Positions 48,701-54,799 of a stretch of 64,000 nt of DNA are shown piece after piece. The notes beneath the pieces are model-generated. The model was not told the DNA's origin. It saw nothing but the letters and a program-made list of their open reading frames with translations, and did no database searches. The stretch's first letter is position 1; every line of letters begins with the position of its first letter. Origin of the DNA: Oegoconia quadripuncta (lineage: Eukaryota; Arthropoda; Insecta; Lepidoptera; Autostichidae); NCBI GenBank assembly GCA_949316235.1, contig OX438742.1, positions 7,596,815-7,660,814 on the forward strand. Reading direction: 5' to 3'. A program made the position numbers and the translations under genes.

Positions 48701-48897
48701 TCTTTCCCGGGAACTGCACGGTAATTCACACAGCTGATTAATCAAATTCCTTTCCATTTCTCAGCGAGGGTTGCCGGCGGGAAAATACGCTGAAAAACAT
48801 AGCCATAAAGAAGTACGCCTTCACAAAGAAGCAGGTAATGGATCTACCTGCAGAGTACAGACCTCCCCCAGGCACCTACGGATCGTCCCAGACTTAA
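18584..48897 (+). CDS. Phosphatidylinositol-3,4-bisphosphate 4-phosphatase with PH domain (whole gene, 20 coding exons)
   Basis: INPP4-family enzymes remove the 4-phosphate of PI(3,4)P2 (giving PI3P) on plasma and endosomal membranes and so limit PI3K/Akt signalling. Twenty exons join in frame: 18584-18707, 20919-21074, 21673-21864, 22643-22794, 27135-27296, 29327-29682, 30614-30804, 32286-32442, 33454-33647, 34029-34144, 34545-34816, 35600-35762, 39629-39791, 42171-42358, 43971-44182, 45324-45420, 46351-46528, 46811-46933, 47859-47994 and 48765-48897 (3465 nt, 1154 aa plus stop). Order: PH domain (about 21-132), C2-like region (about 160-330), helical phosphatase body with [12 protein letters not shown] and [13 protein letters not shown], a Ser-rich linker (about 605-780), and the active-site loop [11 protein letters not shown] (C1072, R1078) near the C-terminus. 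Human INPP4A and INPP4B are about 920-980 aa and start at the C2 domain; the added N-terminal PH region accounts for the extra length. The start ATG at 18584 is the first in frame after a stop at about 18523. Confidence 0.97.
19932..20020 (+). mobile_element. Partial tRNA-derived SINE (family 1)
   Basis: 'agaattggtgtagtggttag' with 'ccaaaaggttgcgggtttt'; the tRNA-like head only, with a decayed box B. INPP4 intron 1. Confidence 0.75.
20357..20690 (-). mobile_element. LINE (RTE-like) ORF C-terminal fragment
   Basis: The minus strand encodes [19 protein letters not shown] (20690 side) and then [40 protein letters not shown] and LEDAYVLGQ. This is the standard tail of lepidopteran endonuclease/reverse transcriptase elements. 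Broken by stops; INPP4 intron 1. Confidence 0.88.
20919..21074 (+). CDS. INPP4 coding exon 2: PH domain core
   Basis: Acceptor 'ttgttgttccag', donor GTAAGC. Residues 42-94 encode [20 protein letters not shown], then [15 protein letters not shown] and WPFHI. The [14 protein letters not shown] pattern is the classic beta2-beta3 signature of PH domains. Confidence 0.93.
21185..21300 (+). mobile_element. LINE C-terminal scrap
   Basis: Encodes [20 protein letters not shown] then [11 protein letters not shown], a known lepidopteran LINE tail ([18 protein letters not shown]). It lies in the short INPP4 intron 2 and is the + strand counterpart of the minus-strand scraps at 32818 and 39845. Confidence 0.82.
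21673..21864 (+). CDS. INPP4 coding exon 3: PH domain C-terminal helix and linker
   Basis: The acceptor is a modest 'gcgttattcgtag' at 21672; donor GTGACC at 21865. Residues 94-158: [20 protein letters not shown] with the PH-hallmark tryptophan in WLKAIQMAP, then a helical linker ([15 protein letters not shown]). Confidence 0.88.
22008..22110. repeat. Dispersed repeat ('ttattgcacaaaag' type), copy 1
   Basis: 'cctttattgcacaaaagg' followed by 'gagtacaattgggcgacct'. A related copy is at 52862-52985 ('actttattgtacacgcacac', 'tgtacaaagggcgaact'). A common lepidopteran retroelement 3' end. Confidence 0.6.
22643..22794 (+). CDS. INPP4 coding exon 4: start of C2 domain
   Basis: Acceptor 'gatgtgcgacag', donor GTGAGT. 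Residues 158-208: [20 protein letters not shown], then [11 protein letters not shown] and TEVVD. It aligns with the LACxxL...P..FVxVxV...TEIVEG start of the INPP4 C2 domain. Confidence 0.94.
24812..25095 (+). mobile_element. tRNA-derived SINE (family 1), near full length
   Basis: 'gacaacctgtttggtgtagt', box B 'acgggctcgaatccc', 'tatgtttgtatgatgaatac', 'gtggaactagatggcgct' and an ATTT-rich tail. Best uninterrupted reference for the split copy at 8708. Confidence 0.9.
25340..25505 (+). mobile_element. LINE C-terminal scrap
   Basis: Decayed + strand reading of a GRGRSRK...GWIV...EKGGNG..RMRLEEKD tail, followed by 'gggcaagaagatgatgatga'. Same class as the scrap at 42487, which is easier to read. 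Confidence 0.6.
25545..25870 (+). mobile_element. tRNA-derived SINE (family 2), near full length
   Basis: 'ccgcctccgtgactcaatgt', box B-like 'gtcgcgggttcgatccc', 'gtactcggtttggttggtgg', 'aatgtccgcctggctagcta', 'agcaatgttaatagcattg', 'atcaggtgtgattgaga' and 'gttgtgcataaaaaaa'. About 325 bp. Confidence 0.9.
27135..27296 (+). CDS. INPP4 coding exon 5: C2 domain
   Basis: Acceptor 'gcttcctcag' ends at 27134; donor GTGAGG. Residues 209-262: [28 protein letters not shown] and STIQ. The VxLxVYDVxxR strand is the most conserved part of INPP4 C2 domains. Confidence 0.95.
27667..28153. mobile_element. MITE family B, copy 1 (about 490 bp)
   Basis: The terminal inverted repeats are at least 50 bp: the left end reads ggccccgtattaataaac then 'cattctcaagattgagaaca', and the right end is its near-perfect complement ending 'taatacgggcc'. 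The interior has a second palindromic layer (ctcaagact...). No ORF. A short extra segment near 28000-28090 is absent from copy 2. INPP4 intron 5. Confidence 0.85.
28735..28940 (+). repeat. Dispersed retroelement 3'-end repeat
   Basis: 'tgtgcaataaagattatttg' with GATT repeats, then 'gcgggcgccatgttgga' and 'gtcaagccgtttaggcta'. A fragment with the same order occurs at 34235-34310. Confidence 0.55.
29077..29216. mobile_element. Palindromic MITE, second copy of the 8944 element
   Basis: 'tggtgtcaattcggatctac' left arm and 'gtacatccgaatcgac' right arm; the centre is the reverse complement of the 8944-9080 centre (ctctttctccctggaacagt). It lies about 110 bp before INPP4 exon 6. Confidence 0.88.
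29327..29682 (+). CDS. INPP4 coding exon 6: end of C2 and family-specific linker
   Basis: Acceptor 'ttattatccacag', donor GTGAGT, phase 2 end. Residues 263-381: [16 protein letters not shown] closes the C2 fold; [20 protein letters not shown] and [18 protein letters not shown] match the region that in vertebrates reads CxxYRFPT....ExMxES...HIP. Confidence 0.95.
29805..30180 (-). mobile_element. Two partial family-2 SINE pieces
   Basis: 29805-29868 has 'gccaggcggacatttaaaat' and 'ccaaacaaaccgagtactta' (5' half); 30040-30175 has 'cacctgatgttaagtgaaga' and 'gataagatggtggtagctag' (3' half). They may be one element broken by an unrelated segment, or two insertions. Confidence 0.75.
30614..30804 (+). 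CDS. INPP4 coding exon 7
   Basis: Acceptor 'ttatcccaccag', donor GTACTG. Residues 381-445: [38 protein letters not shown] and [10 protein letters not shown], the last being the counterpart of the vertebrate SFKSSS.K segment. Confidence 0.95.
31570..31878. mobile_element. MITE family C, copy 1 (about 300-bp palindrome)
   Basis: Left arm 'aactttcaagtccaaatttt' and 'ccgaaatgcatgaaccgatt'; the right arm is its complement ending 'gcacttgaaagtttgtatga'. Interior 'tctgttactatggaaaactt'. A truncated copy is at 44502-44690. INPP4 intron 7. Confidence 0.85.
32286..32442 (+). CDS. INPP4 coding exon 8: [13 protein letters not shown] motif
   Basis: Acceptor 'gtattttgcag', donor GTAAAC. Residues 445-497 include [19 protein letters not shown] and [20 protein letters not shown], one of the most conserved INPP4 stretches. 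Confidence 0.97.
32530..32810 (+). mobile_element. tRNA-derived SINE (family 2)
   Basis: 'ccgcctccgtggctcaatgt', 'catgggttcgatcccaag', 'ctagctagctaccaccatct', 'agcaatgttaatagcgttg', ending 'gttgtgcattaaaaaa'. About 90 bp after INPP4 exon 8. Confidence 0.9.
32818..32990 (-). mobile_element. LINE tail scrap (minus strand)
   Basis: 'ggtaggcagagaccacgacc' and 'acaggctcgtcggtttagtg' match 39845-40075. Directly abuts the 3' end of a family-2 SINE. Confidence 0.7.
33454..33647 (+). CDS. INPP4 coding exon 9: helical segment
   Basis: Acceptor 'tctcccgctcag', donor GTACGT. Residues 497-562: [40 protein letters not shown] and [15 protein letters not shown]. Confidence 0.94.
33826..33942 (-). mobile_element. 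Partial tRNA-derived SINE (family 1)
   Basis: The minus strand has 'gacgacccgtttgctgtagt', 'gcgagttcaaatcccact' and 'aggggcatatgtttgtatga'. INPP4 intron 9. Confidence 0.82.
34029..34144 (+). CDS. INPP4 coding exon 10
   Basis: Acceptor 'acatgtgcag', donor GTGAGG; ends in phase 0. Residues 562-600: [20 protein letters not shown] followed by [15 protein letters not shown], a variable region between conserved blocks. Confidence 0.92.
34318..34470 (-). mobile_element. Partial tRNA-derived SINE (family 2)
   Basis: 'tttttttatgcacgacgagt', 'cacctgatgttaagtgaaga', 'gtactgacccggaaactcca' and 'atgtctgacaaccgg': the 3' half of the element. INPP4 intron 10. Confidence 0.85.
34545..34816 (+). CDS. INPP4 coding exon 11: Ser-rich linker
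   Basis: Acceptor 'attattgtccacag', donor GTAATT. Residues 601-691 are low-complexity in part ([19 protein letters not shown]) and weakly conserved. The many Ser/Thr-Pro and basic-Ser sites could be regulatory, by inference only. Confidence 0.92.
35600..35762 (+). CDS. INPP4 coding exon 12: Ser-rich linker continued
   Basis: Acceptor 'ttgtatttcag', donor GTGTGT. Residues 691-745: [20 protein letters not shown], then [19 protein letters not shown] and a basic DKRK end. Confidence 0.92.
35798..36110 (+). mobile_element. tRNA-derived SINE, third family
   Basis: The tRNA-like head 'ggtggctcagcggttaagac' with box B 'gtgcgattcccacg', a body 'gagaagaaaccggcatgcct', 'cattgggccagcgtggtgga' and a tail 'ggcctatatccctgcagtgg' that resembles LINE 3' ends. 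It begins only 36 bp after the donor of INPP4 exon 12. Confidence 0.85.
36586..36913 (-). mobile_element. MITE family B, copy 2
   Basis: The reverse orientation of the 27667 copy: 'gcgtcttaagcagttgacgc', 'gcctcagcggcgaatgg' and 'ctgttctcaatcttgagaat', ending 'taatacgggcc'. Its other end reads 'tattaataaaccaatctca', so this shorter form may be closer to the intact element. INPP4 intron 12. Confidence 0.85.
37600..37885 (-). mobile_element. Diverged tRNA-derived SINE (family 2)
   Basis: 'ttttatgcgtaacggattac', 'agtgaaggtgatt', 'ggcctggcaatcttatc' and 'aatcaaacccgcggcctcc', ending in the head complement. Older than the other copies. Confidence 0.7.
38205..38490. repeat. Repeat F copy interrupted by SINE (family 2)
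   Basis: Left part 'ttggctatactctcattttc' and right part 'caccctatttcatgaact', 'ggggtccaaggtatcgatgg' correspond to one continuous stretch at 45998-46240. Between them, about 38240-38325, is a minus-strand family-2 SINE piece ('atgcacaac', 'cacctgatgttaaatgaaga', 'ctgacccggaaac'). Confidence 0.72.
39304..39345. repeat. 21-bp unit tandemly duplicated
   Basis: ttgatgcattatttattaaa-c occurs twice without a gap (39304-39324 and 39325-39345), identical in both. Confidence 0.92.
39629..39791 (+). CDS. INPP4 coding exon 13
   Basis: Acceptor 'cgtgaattacag' (weak pyrimidine tract), donor GTAACA. Residues 746-800: [20 protein letters not shown], then [20 protein letters not shown], corresponding to the vertebrate W.nVgksLn.iia.vdkli helix. 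Confidence 0.9.
39845..40075 (-). mobile_element. LINE tail scrap (minus strand)
   Basis: The minus strand reads [20 protein letters not shown] then [18 protein letters not shown] and a decayed VSAYAYGKQ. Same element as 21185-21300 and 32818-32990. INPP4 intron 13. Confidence 0.82.
41324..41860 (+). other. Orphan 178-codon ORF in INPP4 intron 13
   Basis: The longest open frame outside the exons. It shows no domain I recognise and no signal peptide. INPP4 exons 13 and 14 join in frame without it, so it is not needed for the gene. It could be a nested gene, a decayed mobile-element ORF or chance; chance or decay is favoured. Confidence 0.25.
42171..42358 (+). CDS. INPP4 coding exon 14
   Basis: Acceptor 'tattttcgaccag', donor GTGAGT. 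Residues 800-862 end in [20 protein letters not shown] and RDTCFSQA; RRDxxFSQA is invariant in the family. Confidence 0.95.
42487..42660 (+). mobile_element. LINE C-terminal scrap
   Basis: The + strand reads [20 protein letters not shown] then [20 protein letters not shown], a standard RTE-type tail (RPRTTYMeQVKEKVN...). INPP4 intron 14. Confidence 0.85.
43201..43655. mobile_element. MITE family B, copy 3, split by a SINE
   Basis: Left end 'ggcccggtttaataatcc' and 'gttctcaagattaagatgag'; right end 'tctcaatctcaagatcgatt' and 'tattaatacggctc'. The middle is occupied by a family-1 SINE (43275-43530) and a short GTAT microsatellite near 43600. Confidence 0.7.
43275..43530 (-). mobile_element. 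tRNA-derived SINE (family 1), nested
   Basis: The minus strand has 'gacgacctgttcggtgtagt', 'cgcgggttcgaatcccgct', 'catatgtttgtatgacgaat' and 'gatggcgctgtgtgtatgt', ending in ATTT repeats. Near full length. Confidence 0.88.
43790..43910 (+). repeat. LINE-tail repeat fragment
   Basis: 'acggtcacggtaacacgctg', 'gccggccgcttcaactggtc' and 'gtacgtagcagtggacgcc', then 'ttggctgatatggtgat'; a typical lepidopteran LINE 3' end, 60 bp before INPP4 exon 15. Confidence 0.6.
43971..44182 (+). CDS. INPP4 coding exon 15
   Basis: Acceptor 'tattctttcag', donor GTGAGG. Residues 863-933: [33 protein letters not shown] and [16 protein letters not shown], matching the vertebrate YEGLLSTYSDE..MLEDMAVgI.DL block. 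Confidence 0.96.
44502..44690. mobile_element. MITE family C, copy 2 (truncated)
   Basis: 'gggcattccatacaaacttt' matches the reverse complement of the right end of copy 1; then 'gtagaaaacattttcaaaat', 'atcgaatttaa' and 'cctgttactatggaaaactt'. The second arm is missing. Confidence 0.8.
44950..45245 (+). mobile_element. Decayed LINE ORF fragment
   Basis: Short frame-shifted pieces resemble the KLKWKWAGHVSRR...RWN...EWRPR segment of lepidopteran RTE-type elements ('tgctgaaagggaaaggccgg', 'aatggaatggagaccgcga'). It ends about 80 bp before INPP4 exon 16. Confidence 0.5.
45324..45420 (+). CDS. INPP4 coding exon 16
   Basis: Acceptor 'gtttctgttccag', donor GTGAGT. Residues 933-965: [20 protein letters not shown] then [12 protein letters not shown], the counterpart of the vertebrate ITGRR..yvVevklP strand. 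Confidence 0.94.
45998..46240 (+). repeat. Dispersed repeat F, fullest copy
   Basis: 'tggctacactcccatttac', 'tggggtccaaggtagcgat', 'ttcagtaggcgccgtgtcgt' and 'caggagtgacctggagg'. Other copies at 7165-7300 and 38205-38490. Confidence 0.65.
46351..46528 (+). CDS. INPP4 coding exon 17: [15 protein letters not shown]
   Basis: Acceptor 'cttcatcaccag', donor GTGAGG. Residues 966-1025 contain [20 protein letters not shown], the family's vlFNvGINEqqTLAe motif, then [19 protein letters not shown]. Confidence 0.97.
46811..46933 (+). CDS. INPP4 coding exon 18
   Basis: Acceptor 'tatttctttcag', donor GTAAAG. Residues 1025-1066: [20 protein letters not shown] and [17 protein letters not shown], leading directly into the active-site exon. 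Confidence 0.95.
47859..47994 (+). CDS. INPP4 coding exon 19: CX5R active site
   Basis: Acceptor 'catttgctcttcag', donor GTTGGT (weak). Residues 1066-1111 contain [20 protein letters not shown]: the catalytic C1072 and R1078 of the CX5R phosphatase loop are both present, and the loop is identical to CKSAKDRT in vertebrate INPP4, so the enzyme is predicted active. Confidence 0.98.
48147..48475 (-). mobile_element. tRNA-derived SINE (family 2), full length
   Basis: The minus strand runs from 'ccctccgtggctcaatgtaa' through 'cacgggttcgatccccag', 'cgcctggctagctaccacc', 'atgttaatagcattgttgtg' and 'cacctgatgttaagtgaaga' (complement) to a poly-A end. About 330 bp; INPP4 intron 19. Confidence 0.92.
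48765..48897 (+). CDS. INPP4 coding exon 20 (C-terminus, stop)
   Basis: Acceptor 'tttccatttctcag', stop TAA at 48895-48897. Residues 1111-1154: [19 protein letters not shown], then [14 protein letters not shown], the conserved yRPPeGTYG end of the family. Confidence 0.97.
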
Positions 48898-51660
48898 GTT
48901 AAATCTACTTTTGATGCTGGAAAGAAAGTAGTACTTAACCTATACAGGTATATATCAAAGTTATTCGACTTGATCGTGCAGACTGATTAAGAAGTGACTA
49001 ATGTAGGGATAAAGTTGCATAGCGGACTTTTATGGTTCATATATGATAAGTTTTTGGGTAAAAAGACAAACGGTTTTGAGCCTTAAGCGTCTATGAGCGA
49101 AAAGACAGAAAACGTTGGTTGTAATAGAGATAGGCGAGTGCGCTTTGCAGGTGTTTCTGTCTTTGTCAGTCTTCAAACATTTTGTATAGCGATTTCCCGT
49201 TCATGTGAAAATGTTTAGCGATGAATCGCTGATAGGAAATGACCTATCCATCTCGAAAGCGACAGAGATTTTACTAAACACTGAGACATGAAAGTGATTT
49301 AACTGAATACCATACGGAATGATCGGTGAAGTCATCTTTTAGTAGGAATTTAATCTCTATTATAGTTTAATTGTAGCCAAAATAAACAGGCTGGCCTCAA
49401 ATATAAATTATAGTGATATACAAGCGACTGAAAGACATCTATACGGTAAGACAGCATTAACTTTATCTCAGAAGCAAGATTGAGCACTGCACCTTTTCAT
49501 GCCACAACCTAATACACACGGGGTCCGAAGTAACTGTACCACTAAGCTATACTCCCGGACACAAAAATCGAGCCACGAGGCTTTTGTCATACGATCGAGG
49601 TTACTTCGAAGACTTGGCTTCTCACCAGAGTTCCGGTGTTGGATATCTGAAGCAAACACGGTCGAAGATACCCAACTGATCTAACAACTAGTTGGTTTTC
49701 CATATAATTCCCTGCCATTTTTAGGTTATCTTTGTATATGTCCAATTGACGTGTTAACTACTCGTATCTATTAGTTCCTTTGGGTATCTTGAGAACTCTA
49801 GACCTGCTATATCCATGAAGACATCCAAAACTAGAACTCTCCCAAAACATCCCCTGGCGAGCAGCCAGGGCTTCTAATAGCCTCGATTGTATGGAAAACT
49901 CACCGTGGGTCGATTTTTACGTCCGGAAGCGTATATACAATTTTTATATGAACGCTTCTGTACTGAGTACGATTAGTAACACCACGGTTCTGGAAAATTA
50001 CATACCGAGGTGGATATTGCATGAAAGCTTGTGTACATCGTACGATCGGAAATCGTGTCGTTTCTTGGAAATACGAAATGAAACATGCGTAAATACAATG
50101 ACGAAGATTGAAAGAAGGCCAGGTTAATGAATGATGTAGATACTGTGGATATAACACAAAAATGGCCGTACCGATTCTTGAGTTTCACTCGCAACTACAT
50201 ACATTTGAAAATCCATTTAATATAGTAACAGCTTCTTAAATCTTTCTTTAATATGTATCGAAAATTTTACTTTTTACGTAGTTATTTTATTTCCCAGATT
50301 ATTAGTAAGATTACCGATTTTTATTCTAAATTGTGAACGAGATGTGCGAATGTCGAAATTTAAAGATAGCCCTTTGTAGCTCATCTCGGATCCGTTGGTT
50401 GGCAGTGCACAATCGCTTCCGCTACGCTTTCCGTGTGGTATTCATATACTGTGGAGTATTTCTAGATAATACTCGTAGTAATTAGTTTATTACGCTTAAA
50501 TTATATTAGTAATCAGTAACTTATTTCATGCTTTAGTCAAAATTTTGTGAGAATTTTATATTTAAAGACTATACCGACACTTACTGCCTCTAACTGGGCG
50601 GTTCTGTCACAGTAGTCCAGAACATAGTATGTAAATACTTCTAATATTGCGTTTGTACCACAAAAATGTGATTAAAAACAGTTTAGTTACGCTTAAATTT
50701 TAGTGGATATCATATTGTTAGCTCTCGTTGTGCCATTGCATAACAGAGGCTTCCATTTTTACGTCTCCAACGATATATCGATTTTGGGCATTGCCTCTTT
50801 CACGGGTGTTATAAAACATCGACTAAAATTTCAGTATATCGTATTTGTTTTCAAAATTTATCGAACTACTGAAATAACTATAGAATAGGTAGTGTACGAC
50901 TGAAGATCGGCTGTTAATCGATCACAGGGGTATTACTTAATTATAATTGATAGACTTTAAAGTACTTAAGCAATCTCCAACTTGAGATTGTATATCATAA
51001 TAATAAAATAATAATATTTAAATAATTTATTTATGGTAATGTAGACCAAAATCTTCCATTATAGATGCCAAGAGTGTAAACAATTGTACTTAACGAGACA
51101 TGTTGATAATAATATAGGATCTATTTACAGTCTTCTACAATTAAATTATTATTAAATATGCAGTTTAAAATACGCAGTGCGACAAATTTCTAATAAGGTC
51201 TAGACGAATTAGTTAGTTATTTTCGTTAAAATCTATAATGAACGACCATTAATGCTGCTCTTTATGCTTTATAATAAATTAAGCATAACGAGACCAATCA
51301 TATTCCTACATGCATTATAGAAAACTCAGCGAATGTGTTGTGTACGAAATTTTATATTAAAAAAAACGGTAGTTTTGTTTTTTAATATTGTGATATAACC
51401 AATGGAATCTATGTGAGAAAATTATATATATATGTAAAATAATCTTAATATGTATATGGAATGTATTTAACGCAATCTTGTCATATTTATACTATCGCAC
51501 TGCGTTATTTCTACATTACATGTACCTTCTTCGCAGTTCTTCCTACGCAGTAGTGCCAAAATCAGATTATATTTAAACATAGACGATAACTTCGAGTTTA
51601 GACTATTCTTATTATCATTTACTTTTAGGATAAAACTCTAAAGTTATCTATGTAACAGTA
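48898..51660. other. 3' flank of INPP4, no gene recognised
   Basis: Probably starts with the INPP4 3' UTR. It has AT-rich sequence with small ORFs (up to 85 codons) on both strands at 49891-50194 that overlap each other and show no family signature. Confidence 0.45.
49381..49386 (+). terminator. Candidate polyadenylation signal for INPP4
   Basis: AATAAA 484 bp after the INPP4 stop codon. Other AATAAA hexamers lie further downstream, so the true end cannot be fixed here. Confidence 0.4.
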
Positions 51661-51666
51661 GTTTTA

Positions 51667-51806
51667 TTACAAAGTGGGTTTTAAAGTTAGCAATACGTTT
51701 AAACCACCATTTACCTACGATAAATTGACACCAGTCTGTACGACATATTCCCGGCCGTTAGTGTCAATTTATCGTTTTTTTATTTACTTTAAACCACATT
51801 TTGTAA
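51667..51806. repeat. Palindromic element (140 bp)
   Basis: Inner arms cgataaattgacac (51718-51731) and gtgtcaatttatcg (51761-51774) are exact complements. Outer arms 'ttacaaagtgggttttaaag' (51667-51686) and 'ctttaaaccacattttgtaa' (51787-51806) also pair with few mismatches. MITE-like; single copy in the window. Confidence 0.8.
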
Positions 51807-52861
51807 CAAAGCTATTTATGTTTGGTTTTGTTTTAACGGTTATGTTTTGGCTGTCGTTATTTCATCCTAAGCGTGGAGAATAAACGTATCGGTATGTGAC
51901 TTGAGCCTTGCATAAACACGTTGTGTTTTTTACCGTTTGCACACAGGTCACTGTAATTGTGTTTAAAACTGCCCTTATATCCTGACGATGCTACTGTTGG
52001 GTTTCTGTACTTCTATCAACTATTAATATCAAATAGTCCCCACAGGACATGGAGTCCTCAATATCGCCATATTTTCACTTAAATTCGAAGTTATCAAAAT
52101 AAGAATCTTAATAAAGTTGCTTATGAAATTCCATTATGCAATTGACACAACGTGCAATAATCACCACAAAAGTGATGATTTTAGTATTATTATTAGAATA
52201 ATAAGTTGAAATAAGCATATAATTGATACAATGACTGTGAAAGAGGTTGAACATATAGTATAATTAAATTTATAAGTATAAATTAACGAAATAGTCCACA
52301 CAGCTAGTTCATTAGACTATCATATTAGTACAATGTAAATTGACTACGCTGTTAAGGTCCTCCGCTGTTTAACGCCCAGCTCGAATGGGAAGTGTATCGT
52401 TCGGGTAACGATAGCATTCTTTTATCGCCAACAATCTGTAATGATAGCGTATCTCTTTCTCGCGTGATACAGTCGTCTCATTCTGGCTTATAGCCGAGTG
52501 TCCGCGATACAATGCGATGTCAAGCCCAACTCCCATTGCGAGTTGAGCGGGCTCTGTACACATTACGTTCGACTCACAAAACATAAAAGTGCTTCTACTA
52601 AAAGCCAGGCGTGCACAAAGTTACAAGTTGTTGGAAATGAAAGTAAAAATCCCTTTCTGTGGGAATGATAAAAAAAATATTCAAGAGGTTAATGATTTCG
52701 AGTCGAAAAAATCACCTCGAATCGCATAGAAGTTCCCTTCATTTTCTTCAGCATCTACCACCCGCGTCTTTAGGAGCATTCATAAACCACGTGTACTACT
52801 TAGCTTCACAATTTTACATGTTTTTGGATTGATAAAACATTAAGGTACGCGGCAACTAGAC

Positions 52862-52985
52862 TGTTTATTTATTTATTTATTTTTTATTTTAACACTTTAT
52901 TGTACACGCACACAAAGAAATGGTCATTAACAAATATTTTAGAAAAATGTACAAAGGGCGAACTGTTAATACATTTGCAGATTTC
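52862..52985. repeat. Dispersed repeat ('ttattgtacac' type), copy 2
   Basis: ATTT repeats, then 'aacactttattgtacacgca' and 'aaatgtacaaagggcgaac'; the counterpart of 22008-22110. Confidence 0.55.
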
Positions 52986-53956
52986 CTCGTTAATTTTAAC
53001 AATAGTTCTGCCAACAGACAACGACGTTTTAACTATCTTTTGGATTTAAGTAAAATCTGCGTTCCATGCTTGGGGCAATAAACGATAAAATGGAATGGAG
53101 TGGTTTATGGACGCTCGTAAATAGCGGAAGCCATTAAAGGTTTAGTAAGTAAGGCTGGGTCGTTCTATTCGCGACCTATTTTGTATCTGGATGCATATTA
53201 TATTATATTTCGATTATATTTAAGCGCTAGTTTGTATCCATGCAACGATAATCTAATCTCGTTAAATATATAAATCCGATGGGACTAAATAGATAAGATA
53301 ACGAAGAAAATTTTGCATGTCAAAAATTTCATTGATTAGTGATATGTAATTATACAAATACTCGATAATTGCAAACATGTCAATTTAGAAATAAAATCCT
53401 AAATATTACGAATTATACATTAAGGTAAACTATCCAGTTATCACGCAAACTGTGGTCAACCCACCCGTAAAACTTATGCGATACTCTTTGTATTTTATTT
53501 AGTTATAATATTTAATGATGATAGGTCTAGTTTGCGTGAATGTAGTGTAGTAGTAATTAATATTAAATTTTTTTGTATGCAAACACGAGCGACGAAATAA
53601 TATTACGAATGTATTATAAATTTAAACATACCTCATTCACACGAACTAGACCCTGCCGTTATTAATTTTTGTTACTAAAAGATCGAAAATATTGCTCTAT
53701 TTTTTGGATGTGGTCGGTTTCAGTTTGTATGAACACTGATCAGTATCGTTTACCCGTAATATTAGAATTATAACAAAAGCTTTAGTGCCATTTCACAGGA
53801 GCGATTTACGAGAGCGGGACGGCTGCATTGCGGCGTTGGGCGACCCACCACGCTTTTTACTGTCTGTCATTTTGCTTCCTCTGAATCGAGAGCGCTCGTG
53901 TGAAAAGACCTTAGCATTTCGAAATCATTAACTATAATTCTGCACTAGTAGCATGA

Positions 53957-54095
53957 TAGGCGCGACAAACGTTTATGTCGCGCGAGTTAGTATTTGTCCT
54001 CCTCATTCGTTTGGACGAAATATACAAATATCCCACTCAAACGATGTTATGCTACGGGGGCAGGTTTAAAATCCACTGGGTTGCCATATCGATTC
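53957..54095 (+). repeat. Dispersed repeat E, copy 2
   Basis: 'ggcgcgacaaacgtttatgt', 'cgcgcgagt', 'tttgtcctcctcattcgttt' and 'ggacgaaatatacaaatatc'. Opposite orientation to the copy at 12110-12262. Confidence 0.75.
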
Positions 54096-54799
54096 ATCAA
54101 TTGTTTATTTCGATTATATTTGCTTCCATATTTACAGCATACAAAATACACTAGTTATAGAAACGTTTGGCACTTGTTTACTGGCCCAGGTGCCCTTTTG
54201 AGTATTCGTCTGCGAAATCTGTAGAAAAGACATTGGAATCTCAAAAATCTTCACCCAGAGTCGTACCCATTACTGACGCTTGTACATATATAGTGAATAA
54301 CATAATAAGGCTAATGGTAATCCTGTTGCTTGCGATACTATTTATTACGGAAAATATTTTTTACAATAGCTTTTACGATAAGGTATGAAAACATTGATTA
54401 CTGTTAGATTGTAAAATTGTCGCTTGCTGACACCGTATTGATTAAAATTTTGTTGTTAGAGGCTTAAATGTTATGTGCGTGCACGTAGATCTGATAGAAG
54501 CCCCGCTTTATACGACCGAATGCAGTAAACTGAAACGTACTAGTAATTTTCTCTTTGGATCGTCCATCTTGTGATCAATATGACGTGAGAAAAATGTATT
54601 CTCCTTACGGTCCGAACTGTGAGGTCCTTGACCACACTATTATCTGTAAACAAGTTGACGTCATCGATGACGCTCACGATTCTGAGTATGGACACATGAG
54701 TAAAGAAATAAATGAATATCTTTACACATAGGTAAATGGATGTTGTAAACGCCATGTTAAACTACGCCACTCGCAAATAAATAAATAAAATAAATACAT

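Noticed and set aside
53994..54224. Apparent conserved small protein MSSSFVWTKYT, also at 12009-12230
   Set aside because: Both are produced by dispersed repeat E; the shared part ends with the repeat.
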